Shown here piece by piece: positions 44,135-52,971 of a DNA stretch of 64,000 nucleotides. Location of the stretch: the NCBI RefSeq assembly GCF_036884255.1, contig NZ_CP145605.1:6261001-6325000 (forward strand), written 5' to 3'. Every line of letters begins with the position of its first letter. The stretch's first letter is position 1. The notes beneath the pieces were generated by a model that saw nothing but the letters and a program-made list of their open reading frames with translations, had not been told where the DNA came from and searched no databases. Source of the stretch: Paenibacillus tundrae (lineage in GTDB: Bacteria > Bacillota > Bacilli > Paenibacillales > Paenibacillaceae). Position numbers and translations under genes: made by a program.

Positions 44135-45109
44135 TCACGTCCGAGAAACTGCCGTTGAACTGCGGTGATTCAGCTGCGGTTGAATCACCACCGGATATTC
44201 CGTCTGCTCGCCGCGAATTAACGATACGATTAGCTCTGCCGCCTGTGCGGCCAGTTCTTCCAGCGGCGGACCAATCGTGGTGAGCGCGACTTCGGCGTAC
44301 TGCATATCCGGCAGATCATCATAACCGATTAATGAGATATCCTTAGGCACGTTATAACCGGCTTCGAGAAGCGCACGCAGCGCCCCCCGAGTCACCAGGT
44401 TGTTCAGCCCGATAAACGCTGTTGGTGATTCCAATCCAAATGTATAATTTCGAATGGCAAAATATCCGTCCTCCCACGATGAGTGCGCAGGCAACACATA
44501 GTGAGGTTCAAATCCAAGACCTGTACGCTGCAACGCTTCCCGGTATCCCTCCAGCTTGATATTCTGGGAGTTTCCGATGAATCCGATTCGACTGTGTCCG
44601 AGGGATTGAAGGTGCTGCACCGCCTTGTAGATTCCTTCTTTGCGATCAATCTTAATGTAAGGCGAATTCGGAGCTTCGTCCGTACCGAGTACAAAACAAG
44701 GCATGTTCAGGGTAGCGAACTTTTTCCAGAAGGCTTCCCGATCTTCGAGTGCGTAATCCCAGAGGATACAGCCGTCCACACGTAATTGACTGAATATATC
44801 CACCCCATCATCCGCTACAACGAGGATCATCTGGTAGCCCCGTTTCTTGAGTTCCGCATGCAAATTGCCTGATATGTTGGAGAACAATGGATTGCTCAGT
44901 TCATCAAGAACAAAGCCAATGATGTTGCTTCTGCCAGTGGAGAGCTGCTGAGCCATAATGTTTTTTCGATACTGGTGCTTCTCTGCCACCGCGAGCACTT
45001 TCTGTCTCGTCGCAGGTTTGATTCGAGGATCACCGTTGAGCGCCTTGGATACTGTGCTATAGCTCACCCCTGCCAGTTTGGCAATGTCCTTAATGGTTAT
45101 CAAAATCAA
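44135..45109 (-). CDS. LacI-family transcriptional regulator of the pectin operon
   Basis: A 324-residue regulator: N-terminal HTH and hinge (TIKDIAKLAGVSYSTVSKALNGDPRI), then a periplasmic-binding-like sensor (IGFVLDELSNPLFSNI; RIGFIGNSQN; LIGYDDLPD). The start is TTG at 45109 with GAGAGG six bases upstream; another TTG two codons on is possible. It sits inside the operon between binding protein and hydrolases. The palindromes at 48640-48658 and 48793-48810 are its likely operators, giving induction by an oligogalacturonide. Confidence 0.88.
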   Translation of the reverse strand: MILITIKDIAKLAGVSYSTVSKALNGDPRIKPATRQKVLAVAEKHQYRKNIMAQQLSTGRSNIIGFVLDELSNPLFSNISGNLHAELKKRGYQMILVVADDGVDIFSQLRVDGCILWDYALEDREAFWKKFATLNMPCFVLGTDEAPNSPYIKIDRKEGIYKAVQHLQSLGHSRIGFIGNSQNIKLEGYREALQRTGLGFEPHYVLPAHSSWEDGYFAIRNYTFGLESPTAFIGLNNLVTRGALRALLEAGYNVPKDISLIGYDDLPDMQYAEVALTTIGPPLEELAAQAAELIVSLIRGEQTEYPVVIQPQLNHRSSTAVSRT

Positions 45110-45135
45110 TCAACACCTCTCATACCTTGGGAAAC

Positions 45136-46731
45136 TTATTGCTGTGCAGCTTTGTACCGGTCATATTGCGCCTGTCTGCCGGCAATAACTTGCTCAATGT
45201 TCATTTTCTTTAATGTTTCAATATAACTATCGAACTGATCTAGACCTGTATCTCCACTAATAAATTTGAAGTTCATTTCTTCCACATACGTCGTAATATC
45301 CGGCATGGACATGCTCTCTACGCTAGCTTCATCTGGCAGAGCATACACAAACGGGAAGGGTTCACGGATATACGGTTCCATTTCCTTATCCAGCTTGGCG
45401 TGCCACTCTGCTACGACGGAATCTGCAGAATCGGTGGATTGAATATTCGGCAGATTGACCGGCCCAATACCGAGCTTCTGAATGTATTCGTTGTCTTTAC
45501 CTTTATCCGTGAAGGTCTTTACGCCATTTTCTTCGGTGTATGTGTCATCCTTGATGCCCCATGTGTAGTACGTCTGTGCTTCCTCACTTACCGCATAATC
45601 TAGGAAACGGAAAGCTAGCTCTGGATTTTTGCTATCCCGGGTAATTCCGAAAATACCACTCACCGGTGTACGTCCAACATAGAATTGGTCACCATGCGGC
45701 CCTTTCAACGGCAGGATACCTTTGAAAATAGGCTCAGCTGGGTTGTAATCCTTGTACAGCGGACTGTAGACCATCGACATATACCAACTAAAATTAAACG
45801 TTGCACCCGTTAAATCCTGCGAGATCCGAGATGTTACCTGATCACTCGTTGTGCTGGCATAATCTACACCGAGCAGACCTTCCTTATAAAGCCCGTTCAG
45901 ATAGGTCAGATATTCCTTATAGGCAGGCTCATAGTAACTGAAATGAACCTTGCCTTGATCATCAGCATAGAATTGGTTCGATAGATCCAAGCCAAATACC
46001 GGGCCAAATGCCATCGGAATAAATTTAGATTCCATCGACAATGGAATTTCATCCGCCTGCCCATTGCCATTTGGATCATCGGTCTTAAATTTGCGCAGCA
46101 TCGCCGTGAACTCATCCAGTGTTGTTGGCTCGTTCAAGCCCAGCTTCTTCAGCCAGCGCTGATTGATCATAAATACGGGCATATAGTTTTTGGTCAGCGT
46201 TTGCTGCGGCACATAATATATTTTACCATCTGGCGTTGTTAAACTGGCTTTGACCGCAGGTGATTGTTCATATATTTTTTGGAGATTCACTCCATACTTA
46301 TCGATCAACTCATTCAATGGAATAAACAATCCACTATTAATGTATTTCATAAGCTGATCCTGATCCGGCAAGTAGACGATATCTGGTAACCCAGTACCTG
46401 CTGCCAGCCGTGGATTGACTGCATCCGCATAGTTCTGGGGCGGAATCAGATCCCAATCGACCTCAACCCCTGCATTACTCTCAATTTTTTTCACAATGGC
46501 GGCGGTAGATAGATCTACGTTAGTCGTCCACGCATTCGTTCCAAGAATGGACAGCTTCGCATCAGGCTGATCGGTCACCGGTCCTGCTCCGGTGTAATTG
46601 AATGCTGGTTCTGAGCTTGTTGGGGCATTCCCTGCATCGGTTCCTGTTCCTGCACCGCCGCTACAACCTGCTAAACTGATCGCCAATATTGCTGCAATAA
46701 CACTTTTTCTTCCTGCTCCTCTAATTCTCAT
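45136..46731 (-). CDS. ABC transporter solute-binding lipoprotein (oligosaccharide)
   Basis: A 531-residue extracytoplasmic lipoprotein, lipobox SLAGC with the lipidated Cys at about 23, Gly/Thr-rich linker, then a family-1 binding protein of the long LplA/YtcQ type (NPRLAAGTGLPDIVYLPD; DDPNGNGQADEIPLSMES). The DPNGNGQADEIP motif is a calcium-like loop common in this group. CAAGGAGGATTAGCGG precedes the ATG. It delivers pectin oligosaccharides, by context, to the two permeases upstream. Confidence 0.92.
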   Translation of the reverse strand: MRIRGAGRKSVIAAILAISLAGCSGGAGTGTDAGNAPTSSEPAFNYTGAGPVTDQPDAKLSILGTNAWTTNVDLSTAAIVKKIESNAGVEVDWDLIPPQNYADAVNPRLAAGTGLPDIVYLPDQDQLMKYINSGLFIPLNELIDKYGVNLQKIYEQSPAVKASLTTPDGKIYYVPQQTLTKNYMPVFMINQRWLKKLGLNEPTTLDEFTAMLRKFKTDDPNGNGQADEIPLSMESKFIPMAFGPVFGLDLSNQFYADDQGKVHFSYYEPAYKEYLTYLNGLYKEGLLGVDYASTTSDQVTSRISQDLTGATFNFSWYMSMVYSPLYKDYNPAEPIFKGILPLKGPHGDQFYVGRTPVSGIFGITRDSKNPELAFRFLDYAVSEEAQTYYTWGIKDDTYTEENGVKTFTDKGKDNEYIQKLGIGPVNLPNIQSTDSADSVVAEWHAKLDKEMEPYIREPFPFVYALPDEASVESMSMPDITTYVEEMNFKFISGDTGLDQFDSYIETLKKMNIEQVIAGRQAQYDRYKAAQQ

Positions 46732-46788
46732 CCGCTAATCCTCCTTGTTATGAACAACCTGGGTCATACGGTGATCAAGTAAGTAAGG

Positions 46789-47670
46789 CTATCCTTTCAC
46801 GGCTCCGAGGGTAATCCCTTTGACGAAGTACCGTTGGATAAATGGGTAGATCGATACAATCGGTAGAATGCTGACCACAATAGATACATACCGGACTTGA
46901 AGTGTTGAGACTGCCAGCGCACCCGAAGTCATGGTGCCGCCCATCTTCTGCATCACCTCAGGTGAGGCCATGATCAATACTCGGCGTAAGAACATCTGTA
47001 AGGGCTGCATATCCTGCTTGCCGAGATATAGTAGCGCAGAGAAGAAATTGTTCCAGTGAAATACGGCGTAATACAGCGTTAGAACAGCTAATGTTGGTTT
47101 GATAATAGGCACCGCCAGGCGGTATAGCATCGTCATTTCGTTGGCACCATCGATACTTGCGCTCTCAAAAATTTCATTCGGAATGCCTTCGAATGCGGAG
47201 CGACAGATCATCACGTTAAATGTAATGACCAGCACAGGCAGCACCATGACCCAGCGTGTATTGTACAATCCGAGAGATGTAATCAACATGTAGACGGGAA
47301 TGAGTCCACCCGAGAAATACATGGTGAAGGCGATGAAAAAGTTCAACTTTCTACGCAGGAAAAATTGCTGTCTGGATAACGGGAATGCCGCTAGACAGGT
47401 CGCTACAATATTGAGCAGCGTACCTACGACGGTGTACCACAGAGTATTGTAAAAAGAGACCCATAACTCGCTATATTGCAGCACCATTTTATAACCCGAT
47501 AGCGTAAAACCTACTGGCCACAAGACCACTTGTTGTTTGTCGATGGCTTCCACCGAACTGAATGAAATACTAACAACGTACAGGAAAGGATATAAGGTAA
47601 CCGCGACTGCCAAGATGGTCAGCAAATAGATAAATGCGTAGAATAACCGGTCACTTCTCGATTTTTGCAT
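46789..47670 (-). CDS. Carbohydrate ABC transporter permease (LplC/YtcP-like)
   Basis: A 293-residue inner-membrane permease with six helices and the EAA loop EIFESASIDGANEMTMLYRLAVPIIKPTLA region that contacts the ATPase. It ends YFVKGITLGAVKG, typical of the group. AAAGGAGATCTGAT precedes the ATG. No ATPase gene is in the operon, so it must share a housekeeping MsmX-type ATPase. Confidence 0.93.
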   Translation of the reverse strand: MQKSRSDRLFYAFIYLLTILAVAVTLYPFLYVVSISFSSVEAIDKQQVVLWPVGFTLSGYKMVLQYSELWVSFYNTLWYTVVGTLLNIVATCLAAFPLSRQQFFLRRKLNFFIAFTMYFSGGLIPVYMLITSLGLYNTRWVMVLPVLVITFNVMICRSAFEGIPNEIFESASIDGANEMTMLYRLAVPIIKPTLAVLTLYYAVFHWNNFFSALLYLGKQDMQPLQMFLRRVLIMASPEVMQKMGGTMTSGALAVSTLQVRYVSIVVSILPIVSIYPFIQRYFVKGITLGAVKG

Positions 47671-47697
47671 ATCAGATCTCCTTTGGGGGGAATGGTC

Positions 47698-48615
47698 TTA
47701 CCAGAGTGACATCTTGGTCAATCGCCGAGTCATTGAATTGGCTGCAAATACAAGTACAAACGTGATGATCGAGTTAAACAGACCCACGGCTGTTGCAAAA
47801 CCGTAATTCTGCCCTTCAATCCCCATCCGGTATACGTAAGTGGATAATACATCGGCCGTCTCGTAGGTAGCTCCGTTATAGAGCAGATATACTTTCTCGA
47901 AGCCTACACTCATAATTCCACCTAGCGATAGAAGCAGCAGAATGACAATCGTTGGTTTGATGCTCGGAAGAGTCAAATGCCACAGCTCTTGGAATTTGTT
48001 GACTCCATCAATCTTGCCGGAATCGTACATCTCAGGATCTATGCCCATAATCGCAGCAATGTAGATAATGGAGCTGAAGCCGAAGCTCTGCCATATATCC
48101 GAGCTGGTGAAAATCGTACGGAACCACCCGGCGTCCATCATGAAGTTCACTTTTTCCATACCAAGCTTGGCGATCAGGGTATTGACGATTCCGTCTGTAG
48201 GGGACAGAAAATTGATAATCATCCCGGCAACAACGACGGTGGAGATAAAGTGCGGAAGATACGTTACGGTCTGGGCAAATCGCTTGAAGGTTCGATTCTT
48301 GATCTCAACAATGCAGACAGCGAACAGGATGGGGATGGAGAATCCGAACAGGAGTGGCAGGAAGGCGAGCAGAAACGTGTTGCGCAGCAGCCTCCAGAAA
48401 TAGATGGAGTTCACAAACTGATCAAACCACCTTAAGCCAACCCACTCTCCACTGAACATTCCCTGACCGGGAATGAAATTCCGAAAGGCGAGCAAAATGC
48501 CCGGCATGGGGACGTACATGAAAATAACGTAATACAGAAAGATTGGAGAGAACATAAGCAGCAAATACTTATCCCGTTTGACTAGGCTGAACAACGTGGA
48601 CATCCGTTTTTTCAC
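47698..48615 (-). CDS. Carbohydrate ABC transporter permease (LplB/YteP-like)
   Basis: A 305-residue permease with EAA loop EMYDSGKIDGVNKFQELWHLTLPSIKPT. First gene of the pectin operon. The start is taken as GTG at 48615, with GAGGGGG upstream; an ATG four codons later with AAGGTG is also possible. The second permease begins 27 bp downstream. Confidence 0.92.
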   Translation of the reverse strand: MKKRMSTLFSLVKRDKYLLLMFSPIFLYYVIFMYVPMPGILLAFRNFIPGQGMFSGEWVGLRWFDQFVNSIYFWRLLRNTFLLAFLPLLFGFSIPILFAVCIVEIKNRTFKRFAQTVTYLPHFISTVVVAGMIINFLSPTDGIVNTLIAKLGMEKVNFMMDAGWFRTIFTSSDIWQSFGFSSIIYIAAIMGIDPEMYDSGKIDGVNKFQELWHLTLPSIKPTIVILLLLSLGGIMSVGFEKVYLLYNGATYETADVLSTYVYRMGIEGQNYGFATAVGLFNSIITFVLVFAANSMTRRLTKMSLW

Positions 48616-48639
48616 CTTGAATCATTCCCCCTCAGATAA

Positions 48640-48658
48640 AATTACAACGTTTGAATTT
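48640..48658. promoter_or_regulatory. Second (imperfect) operator of the pectin operon
   Basis: AATTACAACGTTTGAATT differs in two positions from the perfect palindrome at 48793-48810. It lies 25 bp before the first permease start, inside or near the transcript start. Confidence 0.55.
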
Positions 48659-48792
48659 TTGGATAGAATTAAATCTTTTTTCCATAATCACACCTACTCA
48701 GCAAATTCATTATAGTTAATAAACATGATTAAATTAGCATAAATTGCTATTTAGTCTGATGATGTGAAGCTGAGTTAGTAATCTTCGCCCAT

Positions 48793-48810
48793 AATTACAA
48801 CGTTGTAATT
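48793..48810. promoter_or_regulatory. Operator palindrome of the pectin operon
   Basis: AATTACAACGTTGTAATT is a perfect 18-bp palindrome with the central CG step favoured by LacI-family proteins. It is about 150 bp from the imperfect copy, which would permit looping. Confidence 0.72.
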
Positions 48811-48820
48811 TTAACTTAAA

Positions 48821-48834
48821 TGTATACGCTTACA
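48821..48834. promoter_or_regulatory. Catabolite-responsive (cre-like) element
   Basis: TGTATACGCTTACA matches the CcpA consensus TGWAANCGNTNWCA with one mismatch. It lies 10 bp beyond the operator palindrome, upstream of the pectin operon, implying glucose repression or activation by CcpA. The 332-bp region otherwise holds only AT-rich sequence and the AraC-side hairpin. Confidence 0.55.
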
Positions 48835-48914
48835 TAAACTTTTAATCATCTTAGCAAAGTCTAACATGTTTGGCAACAACAAAAATCAGTGTCCGGCTGT
48901 AACTTTCTTGAATA

Positions 48915-48936
48915 CAGTCTCGCATACGCGAGACTG
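48915..48936. terminator. Short hairpin after the AraC gene
   Basis: CAGTCTCGC pairs perfectly with GCGAGACTG around ATAC. It lies 12 bp after the AraC stop on the minus strand; T-tract weak. Confidence 0.5.
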
Positions 48937-48947
48937 CCCATGATAAT

Positions 48948-49751
48948 TTAGACCTGATTCCGATATTCCATCGGTGTCATAACATATACTCGCTGAAAAG
49001 CTCTATACAACTGGCTGACGCTGGAGAATCCCAGCTCATAACTGATTGTCGTTACTGAATCAGTCGTAAGGCGGAGCCTTCTGGACGCTTCTTCTACCCG
49101 CAAATTCAGCAAATATTGATAAGGTGTTGATCCCGTGAGAGCCTTGAAAGAACGCATAAAATGATACCGGCTCTGATGCGCAACCACCGCCATCGAATCA
49201 ATATCCATTGGGCCTGTGTAGGCACTGTGAATGTAATCAAGCACTCGGCGGAGATGAGGATCAATGAATGTACCGGTATCTACCGTTTCTATTTCATTTT
49301 CCTGCCCCATCAACATACGTCTTAGATATGTCTCAATCGCTAGTTCTGTTTCCTGTACTCGCAGCAAGTCGGGCATGTCATCTAACAAAATGGAATGCCA
49401 GCTTCGAAACAGGCTACTGATCTCCGCCGGATCGAAAGTCTGGGCAGGCCGAAACTCAGTCCGTCCCCCACTTAACTCCGCGCCTTCGTAACTTCCTAAA
49501 GGCGGTTTACGGAACTTGATCACTATGACAGCCGAATCTGAACCTATTTCAAAATGATGCTCCATTTGAGGATGGGCAACAATCCCCATGCCTGCTTTCA
49601 ATGGGTATGCATGCTGTTCCTGTACCAGATGACATTGGCCTCTGACTGGCAGCGTTAGCTGATACCAGTCGTCATGTACATGAGGCTCATTCGCGAATCC
49701 TCCAGTAGCTTTCCATAATTCCAACCCATTTAGCGTCATGTTTAATTCCAT
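48948..49751 (-). CDS. AraC-family transcriptional regulator with cupin domain
   Basis: A 267-residue protein: N-terminal cupin-like sensor (EPHVHDDWYQLTLPVRGQCH; GIVAHPQMEHHFEIG) and C-terminal pair of helix-turn-helix motifs (YIHSAYTGPMDIDSMAVVAH; SRYHFMRSFKALTGSTPYQY; FSSVSQLYRAFQRVYVMTPMEYR). The ATG at 49751 follows GGTGAGGAAACG. It lies between the pectin operon (same strand) and a divergent MFS gene; either could be its target. Confidence 0.9.
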   Translation of the reverse strand: MELNMTLNGLELWKATGGFANEPHVHDDWYQLTLPVRGQCHLVQEQHAYPLKAGMGIVAHPQMEHHFEIGSDSAVIVIKFRKPPLGSYEGAELSGGRTEFRPAQTFDPAEISSLFRSWHSILLDDMPDLLRVQETELAIETYLRRMLMGQENEIETVDTGTFIDPHLRRVLDYIHSAYTGPMDIDSMAVVAHQSRYHFMRSFKALTGSTPYQYLLNLRVEEASRRLRLTTDSVTTISYELGFSSVSQLYRAFQRVYVMTPMEYRNQV

Positions 49752-49868
49752 CGTTTCCTCACCTGCTGACATTATAGCAAATCGTGCTCACTTTCCAAGC
49801 ACTTTTCACAAAGACATGATCTGCCCCCATCTTTTATCATAGAAAAAAATAATTCGAGGTGATCTCCC

Positions 49869-51092
49869 ATGGCTCAGGCCACTTTAAGCAAAATGCAAAT
49901 CAATTCCTCCGCCAATTGGGCACTCGCCGGAGTCAGTTTCGCCCATCTGCTGAATGATGCGGTGCAGACGGTTGTTCCATCTGCTTTCCCGCTGTTCCAG
50001 CAGACCATGCAGCTCAGTTTCGCCCAGATGGGCTGGATTGCCTTCACCCTGAATATTACCGCATCCGTTCTTCAGCCACTGGTCGGTTATATGTCAGATC
50101 GCAGGCCAATGCCCATCCTGCTCCCCGGAGGCATGTTATTCTCCCTGATCGGTGTTCTTGGCTTAGCCTTGTCTTCCGAGTTATGGATGCTGCTTGTTTC
50201 GGCAGCACTGATTGGCATCGGCTCATCCATCCTCCATCCCGAATCCTCACGCGTAGCCCATATGGCGGCAGGACGTGGACGCGGCATGGCGCAGTCGATC
50301 TTCCAAGTAGGAGGCAACACGGGGCAGGCACTTGCTCCATTACTGGTTGCCTTCATCCTGCTGCCACATGGGCAGCGTAGCTTTCTGTGGCTGATGGGTT
50401 TTGCCCTGATCGGCATTGTTATTCAGTCTTATGTCAGTCGCTGGTACAGAGACAAGCTTGCCGAGACTCGCATTCTCCAGCAACAGCCTCTAAAATCCAG
50501 CGGCGCAGAGTCGGTAGCTCGACCTATGAGCAGGGGATTCATCGCTTTTACAATGGGAATTCTTATCCTGCTGCTGTTCTCCAAATTCGTATATATCGCT
50601 GGCATGACCGGATACTACGCCTTCTATTATGCCGACGCGTATCACTTGCCTCTCTCCCAAGCGCAGATCTGTCTGTTCGTTCTGCAATTCGCAGGTATGG
50701 TCGGAACCCTGCTCGGTGGCCCACTCGCTGATCGCTATGGACGTAAACCGATGATCTGGTTCTCCATTGCGGGCACCGCACCATTCTCCCTGTTACTGCC
50801 TTATGCAGGACCCGTCTTGTCCATGGTGTTGTGCGGAATGATTGGACTAATTCTGATGTCCGGCTTCAGCGTCATCATTGTTTATGCACAGGAATTGCTT
50901 CCTCGTCATATTGGAACCGTATCTGGATTGTTTTTTGGCCTGTCGTTCGGCATGGCTGGACTTGGCTCGGTTGTGCTGGGCTCTCTAATTGATGTGACCA
51001 GCGTTGCGTTTGTTATCAAGTTATGTTCGTTTTTACCACTGCTTGGTGTGTGTGCTGTATTTCTGCGCAGGGATCGAACAAGAACAGCGTGA
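49869..51092 (+). CDS. MFS transporter, fosmidomycin-resistance (Fsr)-like
   Basis: A 407-residue twelve-helix transporter. SFAHLLNDAVQTVVPSAFPLF, GIGSSILHPESSRVAHMAAG and FQVGGNTGQALAPLLVAF are hallmarks of the Fsr branch, whose members export fosmidomycin and related compounds. ADRYGRKP is the loop 8-9 MFS motif. It is divergent from the AraC gene. Actual substrate unknown. Confidence 0.88.
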   Translation: MAQATLSKMQINSSANWALAGVSFAHLLNDAVQTVVPSAFPLFQQTMQLSFAQMGWIAFTLNITASVLQPLVGYMSDRRPMPILLPGGMLFSLIGVLGLALSSELWMLLVSAALIGIGSSILHPESSRVAHMAAGRGRGMAQSIFQVGGNTGQALAPLLVAFILLPHGQRSFLWLMGFALIGIVIQSYVSRWYRDKLAETRILQQQPLKSSGAESVARPMSRGFIAFTMGILILLLFSKFVYIAGMTGYYAFYYADAYHLPLSQAQICLFVLQFAGMVGTLLGGPLADRYGRKPMIWFSIAGTAPFSLLLPYAGPVLSMVLCGMIGLILMSGFSVIIVYAQELLPRHIGTVSGLFFGLSFGMAGLGSVVLGSLIDVTSVAFVIKLCSFLPLLGVCAVFLRRDRTRTA

Positions 51093-51162
51093 TGACCGTT
51101 GAAACCTTCCCCTTTTTGTGACTACAATAAATGAAGCGAGGATACAGAAAGAAGGAATGAAT

Positions 51163-51942
51163 ATGATGATTGATGTGCAGCACGTGTCCTGGCGAAGAGG
51201 AGCGCTTACCTTGTTGAATGATGTCAGTTGGTCTGTACGCAAAGGTGAGCACTGGGCGCTTCTCGGTCTGAACGGTTCAGGGAAAACGACACTGCTTAAC
51301 ATGATTACCGGCTATCAATGGCCGTCTGAAGGTAAGATCTCTGTGCTTGGACATGCCTACGGGGATGTCGATTTACGGCAGCTTCGCAAGTCGATTGGAT
51401 GGGTCAGCTCTTCCCTACAGGAGAAATTACATGGAAGCGACCGAACGCAGCATGTTGTCATAAGCGGGAAACATGCCACCATCGGGCTGTATGACCAATG
51501 TTCGGATGAGGATCTCGAACAGGCGAAAGAGCTGATGAATACGCTCGGCTGCCAACATCTATGGGATCGAGAGTATCGCACATGTTCTCAAGGGGAGAAG
51601 CAGAAGCTACTCATTGCGAGAGCGCTGATGGCCAACCCGCGTATCCTGATTCTGGACGAGCCTTGCAATGGCCTTGATCTATTCTCTAGAGAACGATTAC
51701 TGGAGAGCATTCATAATCTGACCCTGCGTCCTGATGCTCCATCTCTCATTTATGTTACACATCATACAGAAGAGATTTTGCCTGCATTTAGCCATAGTCT
51801 GCTACTTCGTAGAGGTGAGGTTGTAAACCAGGGGTTAACCAGCGAGTTGATGAATGCCGACGTGCTCAGTCAATTCTTCGAAGCTCCAGTTGAGGTTGAT
51901 CGACATGGGGATCGTGTGTATGTCAGGGCAGCAGAACAATAA
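51163..51942 (+). CDS. ABC transporter ATP-binding protein (YlmA/ModF-like)
   Basis: A 259-residue ATPase: Walker A GLNGSGKTT, Q-loop SSSLQEKL, signature CSQGEKQK (departing from LSGGQ), Walker B ILILDEP, switch His in YVTHHTEE. No permease is adjacent and the protein lacks membrane segments; ModF/YlmA relatives are similarly unpaired. The ATG at 51163 is chosen, with GAAGGA six bases upstream; nearby ATGs at 51157 and 51166 are alternatives. It follows the MFS gene by 70 bp on the same strand. Confidence 0.85.
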   Translation: MMIDVQHVSWRRGALTLLNDVSWSVRKGEHWALLGLNGSGKTTLLNMITGYQWPSEGKISVLGHAYGDVDLRQLRKSIGWVSSSLQEKLHGSDRTQHVVISGKHATIGLYDQCSDEDLEQAKELMNTLGCQHLWDREYRTCSQGEKQKLLIARALMANPRILILDEPCNGLDLFSRERLLESIHNLTLRPDAPSLIYVTHHTEEILPAFSHSLLLRRGEVVNQGLTSELMNADVLSQFFEAPVEVDRHGDRVYVRAAEQ

Positions 51943-52008
51943 TTAGCTTATTTCATCAACATCTATTGCTATGTTGTACACACATTTCTGTGTATAGTGC
52001 TCTAATTC

Positions 52009-52055
52009 ATCAGCCCAAACCTCTTATCCACATGTGGATAGATGTTTGGGCTGAT
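52009..52055. repeat. Long perfect hairpin between convergent genes
   Basis: ATCAGCCCAAAC pairs perfectly with GTTTGGGCTGAT (12 bp), enclosing the 16-bp palindrome TATCCACATGTGGATA. No T-tract on either side. It probably ends both the ATPase and methyltransferase transcripts but lacks the usual terminator tail. Confidence 0.7.
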
Positions 52056-52102
52056 GGTGCTAAGCTGAATTATCCACAGTGAGCTGTGATAATTTCAGCG
52101 TT

Positions 52103-52837
52103 TTATTTTCGAGCTGATAAGAATAAAAATAGCGGAATCCGCTGGCGCCGCAGATACGTCTCTTCATTCACAAAATGCTGACGCTGCGGTGCTGACTCCC
52201 GTAGATGCTCCACACGGAAACCCGCCTTCTGTAATGCTATGTAGTATGATTCAAGTGCACGGTGCATCTTCTTCACCGAACCACCTAACCACTGTTGCTC
52301 TCGAAACCCTTCGATGAAATATTGATCTACGATCCAGTTCGTGCGAGTACCTGAAGGCTGTAAGGTGGATGTGATTACCGGATGTTCGACCGAAAAACTG
52401 AACGTTCCTCCATCCTTTAAGGTGTGATATACCTTTTGAAATAGGCTATCTATATCTTCGATGTAGTGAATGGCTAATCTGGATATTGCCACGTCATAGG
52501 TCTGCGCCTCATCATTCCAGTCCTCAAGGAACACTTGCTTGATCTGAGCATTCAGACCTTTTACCGATTCGTGGGCTGCATCTACCATATTGACTGAGCC
52601 CTCAACCCCGGTGTAGCTAGCCGCCTGATGCTGTGCTCCAAGCAATTCTGCACCAAACTTGGCATCCCCGCAGCCTAGATCTAATACGCTTTTACCTGTG
52701 ACATCTCCAATTAACTCCAGCATGATAGGCTTCTCCAGCGTATCGTTCGCATTCTCCTGCCACCGCCGTCGCTCCATATACTTCTCAAAGTTAGCCTCAT
52801 TATCATAGAAATCCGATCCCCTGTTCACCAGCCTCAT
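52103..52837 (-). CDS. Class I SAM-dependent methyltransferase
   Basis: A 244-residue cytoplasmic methyltransferase: SVLDLGCGDAKFGAELL (SAM motif I), YTGVEGSVNMV, ISRLAIHYIEDIDSLFQKVYHTLKDGGTF motifs of the UbiE/BioC-like group. Substrate unknown. AGGAGG is only two bases from the ATG at 52837, so the GTG three codons later (52828) may be the true start. Monocistronic. Confidence 0.85.
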   Translation of the reverse strand: MRLVNRGSDFYDNEANFEKYMERRRWQENANDTLEKPIMLELIGDVTGKSVLDLGCGDAKFGAELLGAQHQAASYTGVEGSVNMVDAAHESVKGLNAQIKQVFLEDWNDEAQTYDVAISRLAIHYIEDIDSLFQKVYHTLKDGGTFSFSVEHPVITSTLQPSGTRTNWIVDQYFIEGFREQQWLGGSVKKMHRALESYYIALQKAGFRVEHLRESAPQRQHFVNEETYLRRQRIPLFLFLSARK

Positions 52838-52971
52838 CGCCTCCTATATGTGCTTTTTGAACATCTTTCGCTTGCTGAGTATACCTGAAGTCTGTAAACC
52901 CGTCCACCTATAGCAAAAGGCCACTTTCCAAATGTTCAGAAAGTAGCCTGATAGCGTTAGAATGAATTTGA

